Assembly (NCBI GenBank): GCA_963796325.1 | Contig: CAWCLF010000001.1 | Coordinates: 1,550,001 to 1,614,000 of the forward strand | Length of the DNA stretch: 64,000 nt | Direction of reading: 5' to 3' | DNA from: CAVYGN01 sp963796325 | GTDB taxonomy: Bacteria > Spirochaetota > Brevinematia > Brevinematales > JAOACQ01 | In this document: positions 51,337 to 60,048 of the stretch, piece by piece | How positions within the stretch are numbered: position 1 is the stretch's first letter | Layout: each line of letters starts with the position of its first letter | Position numbers and translations under genes: made by a program | Notes under the pieces: generated by a model | The model's database searches: none | Told to the model about the DNA's origin: nothing | The model's input: the letters and a program-made list of their open reading frames with translations, nothing else

Positions 51337-52308
51337 ATGCGTTTGGGTTTGATAGGGCTCGGCCGGATGGGCCTTAATATGGCAAGGCGCCTGTTAAAAG
51401 ACGGTCATGAAGTTGTCGCATTCAACAGGTCGCGTCAAAAAGTCATGGAATTTGAAAAAGAAGGCGGCGAAGGCGCATCAAGCATCGAAGAAATGACGGG
51501 AAAGCTGGCGGCCCCTAAGATAGTATGGCTGATGCTGCCCGCCGGCAGCGTAACTGAAGAGCATCTGGAAGCCGCGGGAAAACTGCTTTCGAAGGGAGAT
51601 ATCATAATAGAAGGCGGCAATTCATACTACAGGGACGATATAAGGAGGGCCGCCGAATATTCCGCCAGGGGCATATATTATATGGATGCCGGCGTGTCGG
51701 GAGGAATATGGGGCCTTGCAAACGGCTACTCCACAATGGTCGGGGGCGACAGGGATGCATTCAGGATAATCGAACCGATAATAAAATCCCTTGCACCCGA
51801 TGAAGGCTATCTTTACTGCGGGGACAGCGGCGCAGGACATTTTGTCAAGATGGTTCATAACGGAATAGAATACGCACTGATGGAGGCTTACGGCGAAGGC
51901 CTGCAGATATTGAAAGCTTCCCGATACGGTGCAGGCATTAAAATGGATGAAGTCGCTCATATATGGAACAGGGGAAGCGTGGTCCGTTCATGGCTGCTGG
52001 AACTTCTCGAATCGGCTTTTGCTCTGGATCCGGAACTTTCAGGGATCAGGGGGTTCGTGGAAGATTCGGGAGAGGCGAGATGGACCGTAAAGGAGGCGGT
52101 TGAAGAAGGTGTTGCCGCCGATGTCATTGCCGCGTCTCTCTTCAAAAGATTCAATTCAAGGCAGAAGGACGTGTTCTCCAACAGGATCATTGCGGCGCTC
52201 CGCAGGGAATTCGGCGGACATGCCGTAAAATCCGGAAATGACGCGGCGGATGAACGCGAATTAAGCGCAGGGGCGGTCAGACATTCGGAACCGAACCGGG
52301 CTCTATGA
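51337..52308 (+). CDS. gnd: 6-phosphogluconate dehydrogenase, decarboxylating (short type)
   Basis: A 323-residue enzyme that converts 6-phosphogluconate to ribulose 5-phosphate and CO2. Motifs are GLIGLGRMGLNMARRL at the N-terminus, EGGNSYYRDDIRR, MDAGVSGGIWG and VHNGIEYALMEAYGEG. It is the short (about 300 residue) bacterial class. Asn30-Arg31-Ser32 after the second strand resembles the 2'-phosphate binding triplet of NADP+ forms, so NADP+ use is possible. It overlaps zwf by 4 bases. Confidence 0.94.
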   Translation: MRLGLIGLGRMGLNMARRLLKDGHEVVAFNRSRQKVMEFEKEGGEGASSIEEMTGKLAAPKIVWLMLPAGSVTEEHLEAAGKLLSKGDIIIEGGNSYYRDDIRRAAEYSARGIYYMDAGVSGGIWGLANGYSTMVGGDRDAFRIIEPIIKSLAPDEGYLYCGDSGAGHFVKMVHNGIEYALMEAYGEGLQILKASRYGAGIKMDEVAHIWNRGSVVRSWLLELLESAFALDPELSGIRGFVEDSGEARWTVKEAVEEGVAADVIAASLFKRFNSRQKDVFSNRIIAALRREFGGHAVKSGNDAADERELSAGAVRHSEPNRAL

Positions 52309-53843
52309 TAAAAATTAAAACAAGCGGGATTTGCGAGCTTGAAAGGTCTGGACCATGCGGCTTCGTTCTTTTCGGGGCTTCAGGCGACCTTGCAAAAAAA
52401 AAGCTCCTGCCTTCACTTTTTAAACTTTACTCATCGGGCTCTGTGCCGGAGGCGTTTTTTATCGTAGGTTTTGCAAGGACTTCCATGGATGACGGTTCTT
52501 TTAAAGACAAGATCAGTGAATCCGTACATGCGGCATACCCAGAGTTAGAGGCGGATAAGCTCGAAAGGTTTTTATCGAGGTGTTATTTCATAACCGGAAC
52601 TTATGACGATAGTTCAAGCTATAAAGCACTTGCCCGGATGCTCAAAGAACTTGACGGTTCTTACGGGACCGGCGGCAATATCGTTTACAGCCTTGCTGTG
52701 CCTCCCGACCTTTACGGCATAATCACAGTAAAGCTTGGCGAAAACGGCCTCTTAACAAAAGGACGGAATAAAGAGCCTTTCCAGAGGGTCATGATGGAAA
52801 AGCCTTTCGGCAGGGACCTTGACAGCGCGGCGAAGCTTAACGCTGTAATGCTCGAATATCTTACGGACGAACAGATTTACCGGATAGACCATTACCTCGG
52901 GAAGAATACAGTTCAGAATATTCTCGTATTCAGGTTTGCCAATACCATGTTCGAACCTGTATGGAACAACAAATATATCGATCATGTGCAGATAACCGTT
53001 GCCGAGGAAATCGGCGTCGAGAACAGGGCCGGATATTTTGAAAGAGCGGGGCTTGTAAGAGATATACTGCAGAACCATATTATGCAGTTAATCGCCCTGA
53101 TCGCCATGGAGAAGCCCGGCGGATTCAACGCAAAATCTATCAATGACGAGAAGGTAAAAGTATTCAGGTCGGTCGAACCGTTTAAATCCGGAAAACTCGA
53201 CGAAGCAATAATAAGGGGACAGTACACGGGGGGGGAAATAGGAGGCAAGGCTGTACCCGCTTACAGGGATGAACAGGGAGTGGATAGGAACTCGTGCACT
53301 GAAACTTATTTTGCATCGAAGCTATTCATAAACAATAAAAGATGGTCCGGCGTTCCCTTTTATTTAAGGTCCGGAAAAAGAATGGGAAAAAAAGCCACAA
53401 CGATCGATCTATGCTTCAGGGACGATCCGGACTGCCTGTTTTGTAAATCGGGAATAGATCACGAGCTGAATGTTCTCGAGTTCGGGATACAGCCGGAACA
53501 GGAATTGTCTATCAAATTCAATGCGAAAGTCCCGGGGTCGAAATTATGCCTTTCCCCGCTTGATATGTCCTTCAATTACAGGGAATTATTCGGCGCCGAT
53601 GCCGGGGGAGACTATGAAACAGTAATTATAGAATGCATGACGGGCGATCAAACCCTGTTCTGGAGAAAAGACGGGATCGAGCTGTCCTGGAAGCTCCTGA
53701 CGCCGGTCCTGAAGGAATGGGAGGAATGCGCCGCTTCCGACAGGACCAGGAGGCTGAACTTTTACAGGGCGGGAAGCATGGGGCCTGCAGAGGCCGATGA
53801 ATTCATAGAGAGGGACGGAAGAAAATGGCTCGACCTGCCGTAA
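52305..53843 (+). CDS. zwf: Glucose-6-phosphate 1-dehydrogenase
   Basis: A 512-residue enzyme that oxidises glucose 6-phosphate to the lactone. FGASGDLAKKKLLPSLF near 24-40 is the nucleotide-binding loop and RIDHYLGKNTVQN near 195-207 holds the catalytic His and substrate Lys. Length is typical. It lies between gnd and pgl with overlaps on both sides, so all three steps of the oxidative branch are made together. Confidence 0.96.
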   Translation: MIKIKTSGICELERSGPCGFVLFGASGDLAKKKLLPSLFKLYSSGSVPEAFFIVGFARTSMDDGSFKDKISESVHAAYPELEADKLERFLSRCYFITGTYDDSSSYKALARMLKELDGSYGTGGNIVYSLAVPPDLYGIITVKLGENGLLTKGRNKEPFQRVMMEKPFGRDLDSAAKLNAVMLEYLTDEQIYRIDHYLGKNTVQNILVFRFANTMFEPVWNNKYIDHVQITVAEEIGVENRAGYFERAGLVRDILQNHIMQLIALIAMEKPGGFNAKSINDEKVKVFRSVEPFKSGKLDEAIIRGQYTGGEIGGKAVPAYRDEQGVDRNSCTETYFASKLFINNKRWSGVPFYLRSGKRMGKKATTIDLCFRDDPDCLFCKSGIDHELNVLEFGIQPEQELSIKFNAKVPGSKLCLSPLDMSFNYRELFGADAGGDYETVIIECMTGDQTLFWRKDGIELSWKLLTPVLKEWEECAASDRTRRLNFYRAGSMGPAEADEFIERDGRKWLDLP

Positions 53844-54574
53844 AAGTCCATGAATTTATAAACCAGGCTCTGATGCGGAAAAGCGCCGCTCAATATATTT
53901 TAGATGTTATCGGGAAAACAACCTCTGTAAAGAACGGATTTTGCGCAGCCGCCCTTGCCGGGGGAAGGTCGCCTGAGCCTGTTTACAAATACATGGCCCG
54001 ACTTTCTTTAGATCTTTCATTGCAGTGGGACAGGCTTATGATCTTCTGGAGCGACGAAAGATATACTGGAATTGAAAACGAGGATTCTAATTACAGGATG
54101 GCTTCCAGAGCACTGCTTTCCAGGATAAAAATACCCCCGGACCATGTTTTCAGAATGCCCGTAGGGGTCTCGAATCCCGATAAGGCCGCTTTTATCTACG
54201 AAAAAACATTGAGAGACGAATTCCTGAAGATGGAAAACCACATGTCGGATGGTATGCCTGTTTTCGATATAACTATGCTCGGGGTCGGCGCAGACGGACA
54301 TACGGCTTCGCTTTTCCCCGGAAGTCCTGCCCTGGATGAAAAGAAAAAATGGGTCATGCATACCCTGGGCGCACCGGGGCTTAAGACTAAAGACAGGATC
54401 ACCCTAACGCTGCCTGTATTGAATTCGTCGAGAAGGGTCGTTTTTATTGTATCCGGAAATGAAAAGGAGCATGTTTTAGCCCGAATCCTGGATAAAAAAA
54501 CAAGAGATCCTTCGATACCCGCATCTCTTGTCAGCGGCAGGGAGGAGACGGTCTGGTTCATCGACAGATCTTGA
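53825..54574 (+). CDS. pgl: 6-phosphogluconolactonase
   Basis: A 249-residue DevB-type lactonase. Family motifs are ALAGGRSPEPVYKYMA near 40, FWSDERYTG near 76 and MLGVGADGHTASLFPGSPAL near 155. It hydrolyses 6-phosphogluconolactone to 6-phosphogluconate. It overlaps the end of zwf by 19 bases and converges with the solute-binding lipoprotein gene 3 bases later. Confidence 0.93.
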   Translation: MARPAVKVHEFINQALMRKSAAQYILDVIGKTTSVKNGFCAAALAGGRSPEPVYKYMARLSLDLSLQWDRLMIFWSDERYTGIENEDSNYRMASRALLSRIKIPPDHVFRMPVGVSNPDKAAFIYEKTLRDEFLKMENHMSDGMPVFDITMLGVGADGHTASLFPGSPALDEKKKWVMHTLGAPGLKTKDRITLTLPVLNSSRRVVFIVSGNEKEHVLARILDKKTRDPSIPASLVSGREETVWFIDRS

Positions 54575-54576
54575 GA

Positions 54577-56637
54577 TCACCTCGAATTAAAGCGTTCCAT
54601 GGCCATTTCCTGGACTTTGCTCAGCCCGTCTTCTACGGAAATGTTTTCTTTCATAATATCGGGATAAACCGAGTCGAAATCATCGATGGAGTCCCAGAAA
54701 ACATCCCCCATATTCAATACGGGTTCCCTGCGGGCAAGATAAGTCTGGAGCTGTCCGAAGTGCTGGCCGCCGAACCTCTCGTCCGGCCGGTCGAACGAAG
54801 GATCCGAGTAGACGGATATATTGGGCGGCAGCATGCCGCTTGAAGGATACCGGTCCAGGAGTCCGGCTTTATCATACTGCATGTATTCGATAACCTGATA
54901 AACGAATTCGGGATCCGGATTACCCTTAGGAATTGCAAGGAAACTGCCTCCCCAGGAACCTGTGACAGGGCCTCCGGGTTTATAACTTGGAAGCCGGACG
55001 GCACGGAACTGATAGATCCCGCCGTTTTTAAGGGACGCTTCATCGACCTGGGAAACCCACCAGTCCGGAGATACGTAGGAAGCGAGCGAACCCTCCTTCA
55101 GTAATTTCCAGAAGTTGGGCCAGTCCCAATTAATGAATGCACCCGTTTCGTACCATTTTTTCCATTTCTTTACGAATGATACGAATTCGGGGGATGTAAA
55201 GTCAGGTTTGCCGGTCTTATCGAGAAAGCCGGCCCCTGTCGTCTGCCATATCATAAACATCGTATCTTCCAATCCGGCATTTCCCGACGGAAGAGCATAA
55301 TGAAGAGGTTCTCCGCCTTCTTCCGGCATCCTTCTGGCAAGCCTTGAAGCCTTTCTGAACCTGCCCTCATTTCTGTTCCCGGCCAGTTTTTTTGCCGCTT
55401 CGAAGAATCCGTCCCAGGTCTGGATCTCTGAGACATCGACTCCGGCTTCTTTCCATATGGTATCGTTATAAATGAGAACGAGGGGGTGCACATCATGAGG
55501 CAGGCCGTAAATGTGTCCTCCGTATCTTACAAAAGCTACCCTGCCCGCGGGTACATTGGCAAACACCTCCGATTTCAAGGCAAATTCTTCAAGCGGAAGG
55601 ACCAGGCTTTTACCGGGATCCGAATTCATTAACTTATTGTGTTCAAACCATCCTTCTATGATATCGGGCGCTTTTCCGCTTCCGATGGAGTCCCGGAGCT
55701 GCCTTGTGTCGTCATCCAGTAAACGGTTTATACCGGCGCGGTCGACAACCAGCCGTATATCGAGCTTTATTCCGAATTTATTTTCTATATCCGGCTTCCT
55801 GGCTTCCCACTCCCGTTTTGAACCAGCGAAATAAACCCACATGGTCAAAGTCCCTGAATGTTTTACGGTATATCCGATATTGCTGACCTGGTCGGGATTC
55901 AAAACAATTTCAGCCTGGTAAATATTGGTATTTTCACCCGTCTTCCTTATCTCCACCAGGTATCTGGTATCCGACGGCACCCTCAGATTGTAGGAAAAAC
56001 CGTCGTTTTCGGTATTGGTCAGGAATTGGCCGTTTAAATAAATGCTGAGCTTCAGGTTCCCCTTGAAACCGCTGAAAGCGATGGTCGAATAGCTGACCCT
56101 GGTATTAAGGATAGCGCTTGCATTGTCCAGGATCATTTTATCGATAGTGTCGAAAATTTCCATATCGGTCGGGGCAAGGTAGGATTTTTCGAAAACGTTT
56201 TTTTGCAGGGTCTTCGACCACACGAGGGATTTTATGCCGGCTTTAGGGTTTGCCTTGCCGCCTGCCAGGCTGTAATCTCCGTAGATTATGAAATCCGCAT
56301 TGTTATCGTCCGCTATTTTATTCAGAGAATCATTGTCCGGGTTAGTAAAGGCCGTTTCTTCGGCCGCCGGTATGCTTACCGAAGGTATAACCCTGATAAA
56401 TGTATTCAATGATTTGAAAACGATAGATTGGACCAGCCTGCTCGACGCATATTTCTTTACATCGGACTTATCGAGAAGAGGAAGGATCACGACATTTAAT
56501 TTTTTCGGTCCCGGAGAAACCTGTACGGGTTTTTGTTCGCCGGAAACGGCGGGGCTCGCGGCGTTCTTGACATTCTGCCCGCAGGCTGTAAAAAGGAATA
56601 AAAGAACTGCGATGATTTTAACAAGATTCTTATGCAT
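54577..56637 (-). CDS. Composite lipoprotein: CsgG/TolB-N-like + PEGA-like + solute-binding domain
   Basis: A 686-residue lipoprotein, lipobox LFTAC with Cys19. Residues 46-185 resemble the CsgG/TolB-N fold (VVILPLLDKSD, then a long helix and ADFIIYGDYSL). Residues 190-262 resemble a PEGA-type beta domain (GNLKLSIYLNGQF). Residues 262-686 are a family 1 extracellular solute-binding protein (TMWVYFAGSKREWE, APDIIEGW, GSWGGSFLAIPKG), usually for sugars. No ABC permease or ATPase gene is adjacent. ATG 56637 with GGGGGA upstream was chosen over the longer frame to 56676. Function as a sugar sensor or transporter part is inference. Confidence 0.82.
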   Translation of the reverse strand: MHKNLVKIIAVLLFLFTACGQNVKNAASPAVSGEQKPVQVSPGPKKLNVVILPLLDKSDVKKYASSRLVQSIVFKSLNTFIRVIPSVSIPAAEETAFTNPDNDSLNKIADDNNADFIIYGDYSLAGGKANPKAGIKSLVWSKTLQKNVFEKSYLAPTDMEIFDTIDKMILDNASAILNTRVSYSTIAFSGFKGNLKLSIYLNGQFLTNTENDGFSYNLRVPSDTRYLVEIRKTGENTNIYQAEIVLNPDQVSNIGYTVKHSGTLTMWVYFAGSKREWEARKPDIENKFGIKLDIRLVVDRAGINRLLDDDTRQLRDSIGSGKAPDIIEGWFEHNKLMNSDPGKSLVLPLEEFALKSEVFANVPAGRVAFVRYGGHIYGLPHDVHPLVLIYNDTIWKEAGVDVSEIQTWDGFFEAAKKLAGNRNEGRFRKASRLARRMPEEGGEPLHYALPSGNAGLEDTMFMIWQTTGAGFLDKTGKPDFTSPEFVSFVKKWKKWYETGAFINWDWPNFWKLLKEGSLASYVSPDWWVSQVDEASLKNGGIYQFRAVRLPSYKPGGPVTGSWGGSFLAIPKGNPDPEFVYQVIEYMQYDKAGLLDRYPSSGMLPPNISVYSDPSFDRPDERFGGQHFGQLQTYLARREPVLNMGDVFWDSIDDFDSVYPDIMKENISVEDGLSKVQEMAMERFNSR

Positions 56638-56743
56638 AATAACATCCCCCGGGCCGGCAGAATAAAATTCCTGCATGCGGACGGGTTCAGCTTAATACAT
56701 ATTGCTATTCCTGTCAAAACCCTGAATATTTAATAGCGTCTTT

Positions 56744-56884
56744 CTATTTAAACACCGGCATCGTCGATGTCTGGTTGACGTGGCCGATGAATTCCTCGCC
56801 GTAAGTGCTGAATCCGACAGTCGGAATATCAGCGAAAACCTTTCCGTATCCGGCTGTCAGATTTTTCTCATCGAGCTGCGGAAT
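56744..56884 (-). pseudogene. Remnant of a FIST-domain-like C-terminus
   Basis: Directly after the glmS stop, in the same minus-strand frame, 46 codons stay open to a TAG at 56744-56746. They encode a coherent tail including PTVGFSTYGEEFIGHVNQT, which resembles the conserved end of FIST sensory domains (Gly-Phe, Tyr-Gly-Glu, then Asn-Gln-Thr). There is no start codon or ribosome site before the conserved part, and the rest of the domain is missing. It looks like the debris of a gene largely deleted next to glmS. The family match is from memory. Confidence 0.45.
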
Positions 56885-58729
56885 TTATTCCACGGTAACG
56901 CTTTTGGCAAGATTTCTCGGCTTGTCGACGTCAAGCCCTTTCCTGACCGCTATATAATAAGCCAGGAGCTGAAGGGGTATTACATTTATTATCGGCGAAA
57001 ATTCTTCTATTGTCTGCGGCACTATTATTATGTCGTCGACAAATTCTTCCAGCGAAGCGGTTTCTCCGTTGGTTATGGCTATAATCCTGCCGTTCCTGGC
57101 TTTAACTTCCCGTATGTTGGATATTATCTTTTCGTAAAGGGGGTCTTTCGGAGCTATGAATACGACCGGCATATTCTCATCGATCAGAGCAATGGGGCCA
57201 TGCTTCATCTCGGCGGCCGGATACCCTTCGGCATGGATATAAGATATTTCCTTGAGCTTGAGAGCGCCCTCAAGCGCTATAGGATAGTTGAATCCCCGTC
57301 CCAGGTAAAGGAAGTTTCTTTGATGAGAATATTTATCCGCAATTTCTTTAATAGTTTCGGATTTGTCAAGGACGCTCTGGATTTTATCGGGAAGGGTCAT
57401 GAGTTCGACAAGCAGTTTTTCACCTTCGTACATAGACATATTCTTAAGCCTTGCAAGGAAAACGGATAATAGAATAAGCGAAACGATCTGGTTAGTGAAC
57501 GCCTTGGTGGATGCGACGCCGATTTCCGGGCCCGCATGGAGATAGATTCCGCCGTCGCTCTCCCTTGCCACAGTACTGCCGATCACGTTTGTCAGTCCGA
57601 TCACCTGTGCGCCTTTTCTTTTAGCTTCCCGCAGCGCTTCAAGGGTATCGGTCGTCTCGCCGGACTGGCTGATCACTAAGCCGATATTCCCTTCCTGAAT
57701 GATAGGATTGCGGTAACGGAATTCCGAAGCATAATCGATCTCGACAGGGATCTCCGCGAATCTCTCGAGAAGATATTTGCCGATGATCCCCGCATGCCAG
57801 CTTGTTCCGCAGGCGGTAATAATTATTTTATTGATCGATCTGGCGCTTTGCTCGGTTATATTCAACCCGCCGAATTTAACAGTTCCTTCGCCCAGAACGA
57901 CTCTTCCCCTGAGGGCCGTCCTTACGGCTTCAGGCTGTTCGTATATTTCCTTGAGCATAAATGTTTCAAAACCGTTTTTCGATATTGCGTCCACATCCCA
58001 ATCGATAACCGAGATTGTCTTTTCAATCCTTTCATAATTGAGGTCGTAGGTTTTGAATTTCTCCGCCTTTATGACCACGACTTCCTTGTCCTCGACATAA
58101 ACTACATTTTTAGTATACGGCATTATGGCATTTACATCAGATGCAAAGAACATTTCACCTTCTCCAATGCCGACGACCAGAGGACTGCCGTTGCGGGCGC
58201 CCACGATCTTGTACGGTTCATCGGTGCAGACCACGACCAGCCCGTATGTTCCTTCAACAAGCTTGAGAGCTTCAACTACTGCAGACTGAAGGTTTCTGCC
58301 GTCTTCCTTGTAAACCTCTTCAATAAGGTGGACAAGAACTTCCGTATCGGTTTCCGACCTGAACACATGACCTTTACTTAGTAAAAGTTCTTTTAAAATC
58401 CTGTAATTCTCGATTATTCCATTGTGGGCCAGGGCAATCTTTCCGGTGCAGTCGGAGTGAGGATGGGAATTTTCCTGCGTAACCCCGCCATGAGTGGCCC
58501 AGCGGGTATGCCCGATGCCTATCTTGCTTTCAATGTTTATAAGGTTTTTGAAGACCTGGTTCCTGAGGTTGCCGATGCGTCCGCAGTCTTTTTGAATATT
58601 GATTTTTTTATCGCAGTCGATTATGGCAATCCCCGCGGAATCATAACCCCTGTATTCGAGCCTCTGCAGAGAATCCAGCAAAACTTCCTTTACATCCCGG
58701 TTTCCAATATAGCCTACTATGCCGCACAT
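56885..58729 (-). CDS. glmS: Glutamine-fructose-6-phosphate aminotransferase (isomerizing)
   Basis: A 614-residue enzyme that makes glucosamine 6-phosphate for peptidoglycan and LPS. Cys2 of MCGIVGYIG is the glutaminase nucleophile; THGGVTQENSHPH follows near 75-87. The two SIS domains show TACGTSWHAG and SQSGETTDTLEA, and the end is KPRNLAKSVTVE as usual. No glmS ribozyme fold was recognised in the 170 bases upstream, which are A+T-rich with a possible TATAAT on the minus strand. Confidence 0.97.
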   Translation of the reverse strand: MCGIVGYIGNRDVKEVLLDSLQRLEYRGYDSAGIAIIDCDKKINIQKDCGRIGNLRNQVFKNLINIESKIGIGHTRWATHGGVTQENSHPHSDCTGKIALAHNGIIENYRILKELLLSKGHVFRSETDTEVLVHLIEEVYKEDGRNLQSAVVEALKLVEGTYGLVVVCTDEPYKIVGARNGSPLVVGIGEGEMFFASDVNAIMPYTKNVVYVEDKEVVVIKAEKFKTYDLNYERIEKTISVIDWDVDAISKNGFETFMLKEIYEQPEAVRTALRGRVVLGEGTVKFGGLNITEQSARSINKIIITACGTSWHAGIIGKYLLERFAEIPVEIDYASEFRYRNPIIQEGNIGLVISQSGETTDTLEALREAKRKGAQVIGLTNVIGSTVARESDGGIYLHAGPEIGVASTKAFTNQIVSLILLSVFLARLKNMSMYEGEKLLVELMTLPDKIQSVLDKSETIKEIADKYSHQRNFLYLGRGFNYPIALEGALKLKEISYIHAEGYPAAEMKHGPIALIDENMPVVFIAPKDPLYEKIISNIREVKARNGRIIAITNGETASLEEFVDDIIIVPQTIEEFSPIINVIPLQLLAYYIAVRKGLDVDKPRNLAKSVTVE

Positions 58730-58898
58730 AATACCCTCTTCCCGATTCGATTATTAAATATATCATTTAATAACGACATTTTAAAGTGAAATTACCGGCA
58801 GTCCCGGATTTAATTCACTATCCGTAAATTATACTATGGTTTCGGGGATAAATCCATGATAAGAAATAATCCGCAGAGTCGTGCAGATAGATGCAGAG

Positions 58899-60035
58899 TT
58901 ACGAACTTTTATATGCGTCCAGGAACTTCCCGTTCATGTATTTTTCAAGGAATTCATTTTTAAATTCCATGAACCTGCCTTCCATGACGGCTTTTCCGGA
59001 TAAATTCGCCAGGTTGATCAGAAAATGCGTATTGTGTATCGATGCAAGACGCAAGCCGAGAATTTCCTGCGACTTAAACAGGTGCCTTATATAAGACCTC
59101 GTGTAATTGGAGCATGTATAGCATGAACATCCGGGGTCCAGTGGCCCGAGGTCATATTTAAGGGACAGGTTTTTAAGCGACAGCTTTCCGATATTTGTGA
59201 AAACCGTGGCGTTTCTTGCCGCTCTTGTCGGGAAGACGCAGTCGAACATATCGATGCCCAGTTCGATACCGTAGAGTATATCTTCGGGCACTCCGACCCC
59301 CATCAGGTATCTGGGTTTATCTCCCGGTAGTTCATCATTCATTATATCCAGCATCCGGTATAGATCGGGCTTCCCCTCTCCGACGGATAAACCGCCGACG
59401 GCATAACCGGGGAATCCGAGGCTCATGATCTCCCTTGCGCTCCTGCGCCTCAGGTCTTCAAAAGTGCCGCCCTGAACGATACCGAAAAGGAACGGACCCA
59501 GCGGCGAATATTTTTTAATTTCTTCAATGCATCTTGCGGCCCATAGCGTTGTCCTCCCGAGCGCTGTTTTCGCTTCGTCGTATGTAACGCCGGCCTCTAT
59601 GCACTGGTCGAGAGTCATGATAATATCGGCCCCGATCCGGCATTGGATTTCCATGGATTTTTCAGGCGTCAGGAAATGGTATGATCCGTCGATGTGGGAC
59701 TGGAATTCGAGGCCTTCGTCGCTAATCCTGTTAAGAGTGGCAAGGGAAAACACCTGGAACCCCCCGCTGTCGGTCAGGACATTTTTCTTCCAGTTCATGA
59801 ACCTGTGGATGCCTCCCGCATTTTCAATAACGTCGATGCCGGGCCGCAGGTAAAGATGATAAGCGTTTGCAAGGATTATTGCCGATCCCATTTCATAAAG
59901 TTCCTCTGGTGAAATTGTTTTTACCGTAGCCTGGGTGCCGACCGGCATAAATACAGGCGTAGGAACATCCCCATGCGCAAGATGAAGTATTCCGGCCCTG
60001 GCCTTTTTGTCCTTTTTAACGAGTTCGAAAAGCAT
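58899..60035 (-). CDS. tgt: tRNA-guanine transglycosylase
   Basis: A 378-residue enzyme that exchanges guanine-34 for preQ1 in queuosine tRNAs. Active-site motifs are LTDSGGFQVFSLA near 88-100 and FDCVFPTRAARNATVFT near 262-278 with the nucleophile Asp. The zinc site is CSCYTCSNYTRSYIRH near 300-316. ATG 60035 with AAAGGGCGGA upstream was chosen; the frame extends to 60122 but that part overlaps lptD and is not conserved. It is 13 bases downstream of lptD. Confidence 0.95.
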   Translation of the reverse strand: MLFELVKKDKKARAGILHLAHGDVPTPVFMPVGTQATVKTISPEELYEMGSAIILANAYHLYLRPGIDVIENAGGIHRFMNWKKNVLTDSGGFQVFSLATLNRISDEGLEFQSHIDGSYHFLTPEKSMEIQCRIGADIIMTLDQCIEAGVTYDEAKTALGRTTLWAARCIEEIKKYSPLGPFLFGIVQGGTFEDLRRRSAREIMSLGFPGYAVGGLSVGEGKPDLYRMLDIMNDELPGDKPRYLMGVGVPEDILYGIELGIDMFDCVFPTRAARNATVFTNIGKLSLKNLSLKYDLGPLDPGCSCYTCSNYTRSYIRHLFKSQEILGLRLASIHNTHFLINLANLSGKAVMEGRFMEFKNEFLEKYMNGKFLDAYKSS

Positions 60036-60048
60036 GAACTTCCGCCCT

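Noticed and set aside
58730..58898. glmS ribozyme or other riboswitch upstream of glmS
   Set aside because: The region is short and A+T-rich, and I could not find the ribozyme core or any conserved aptamer.
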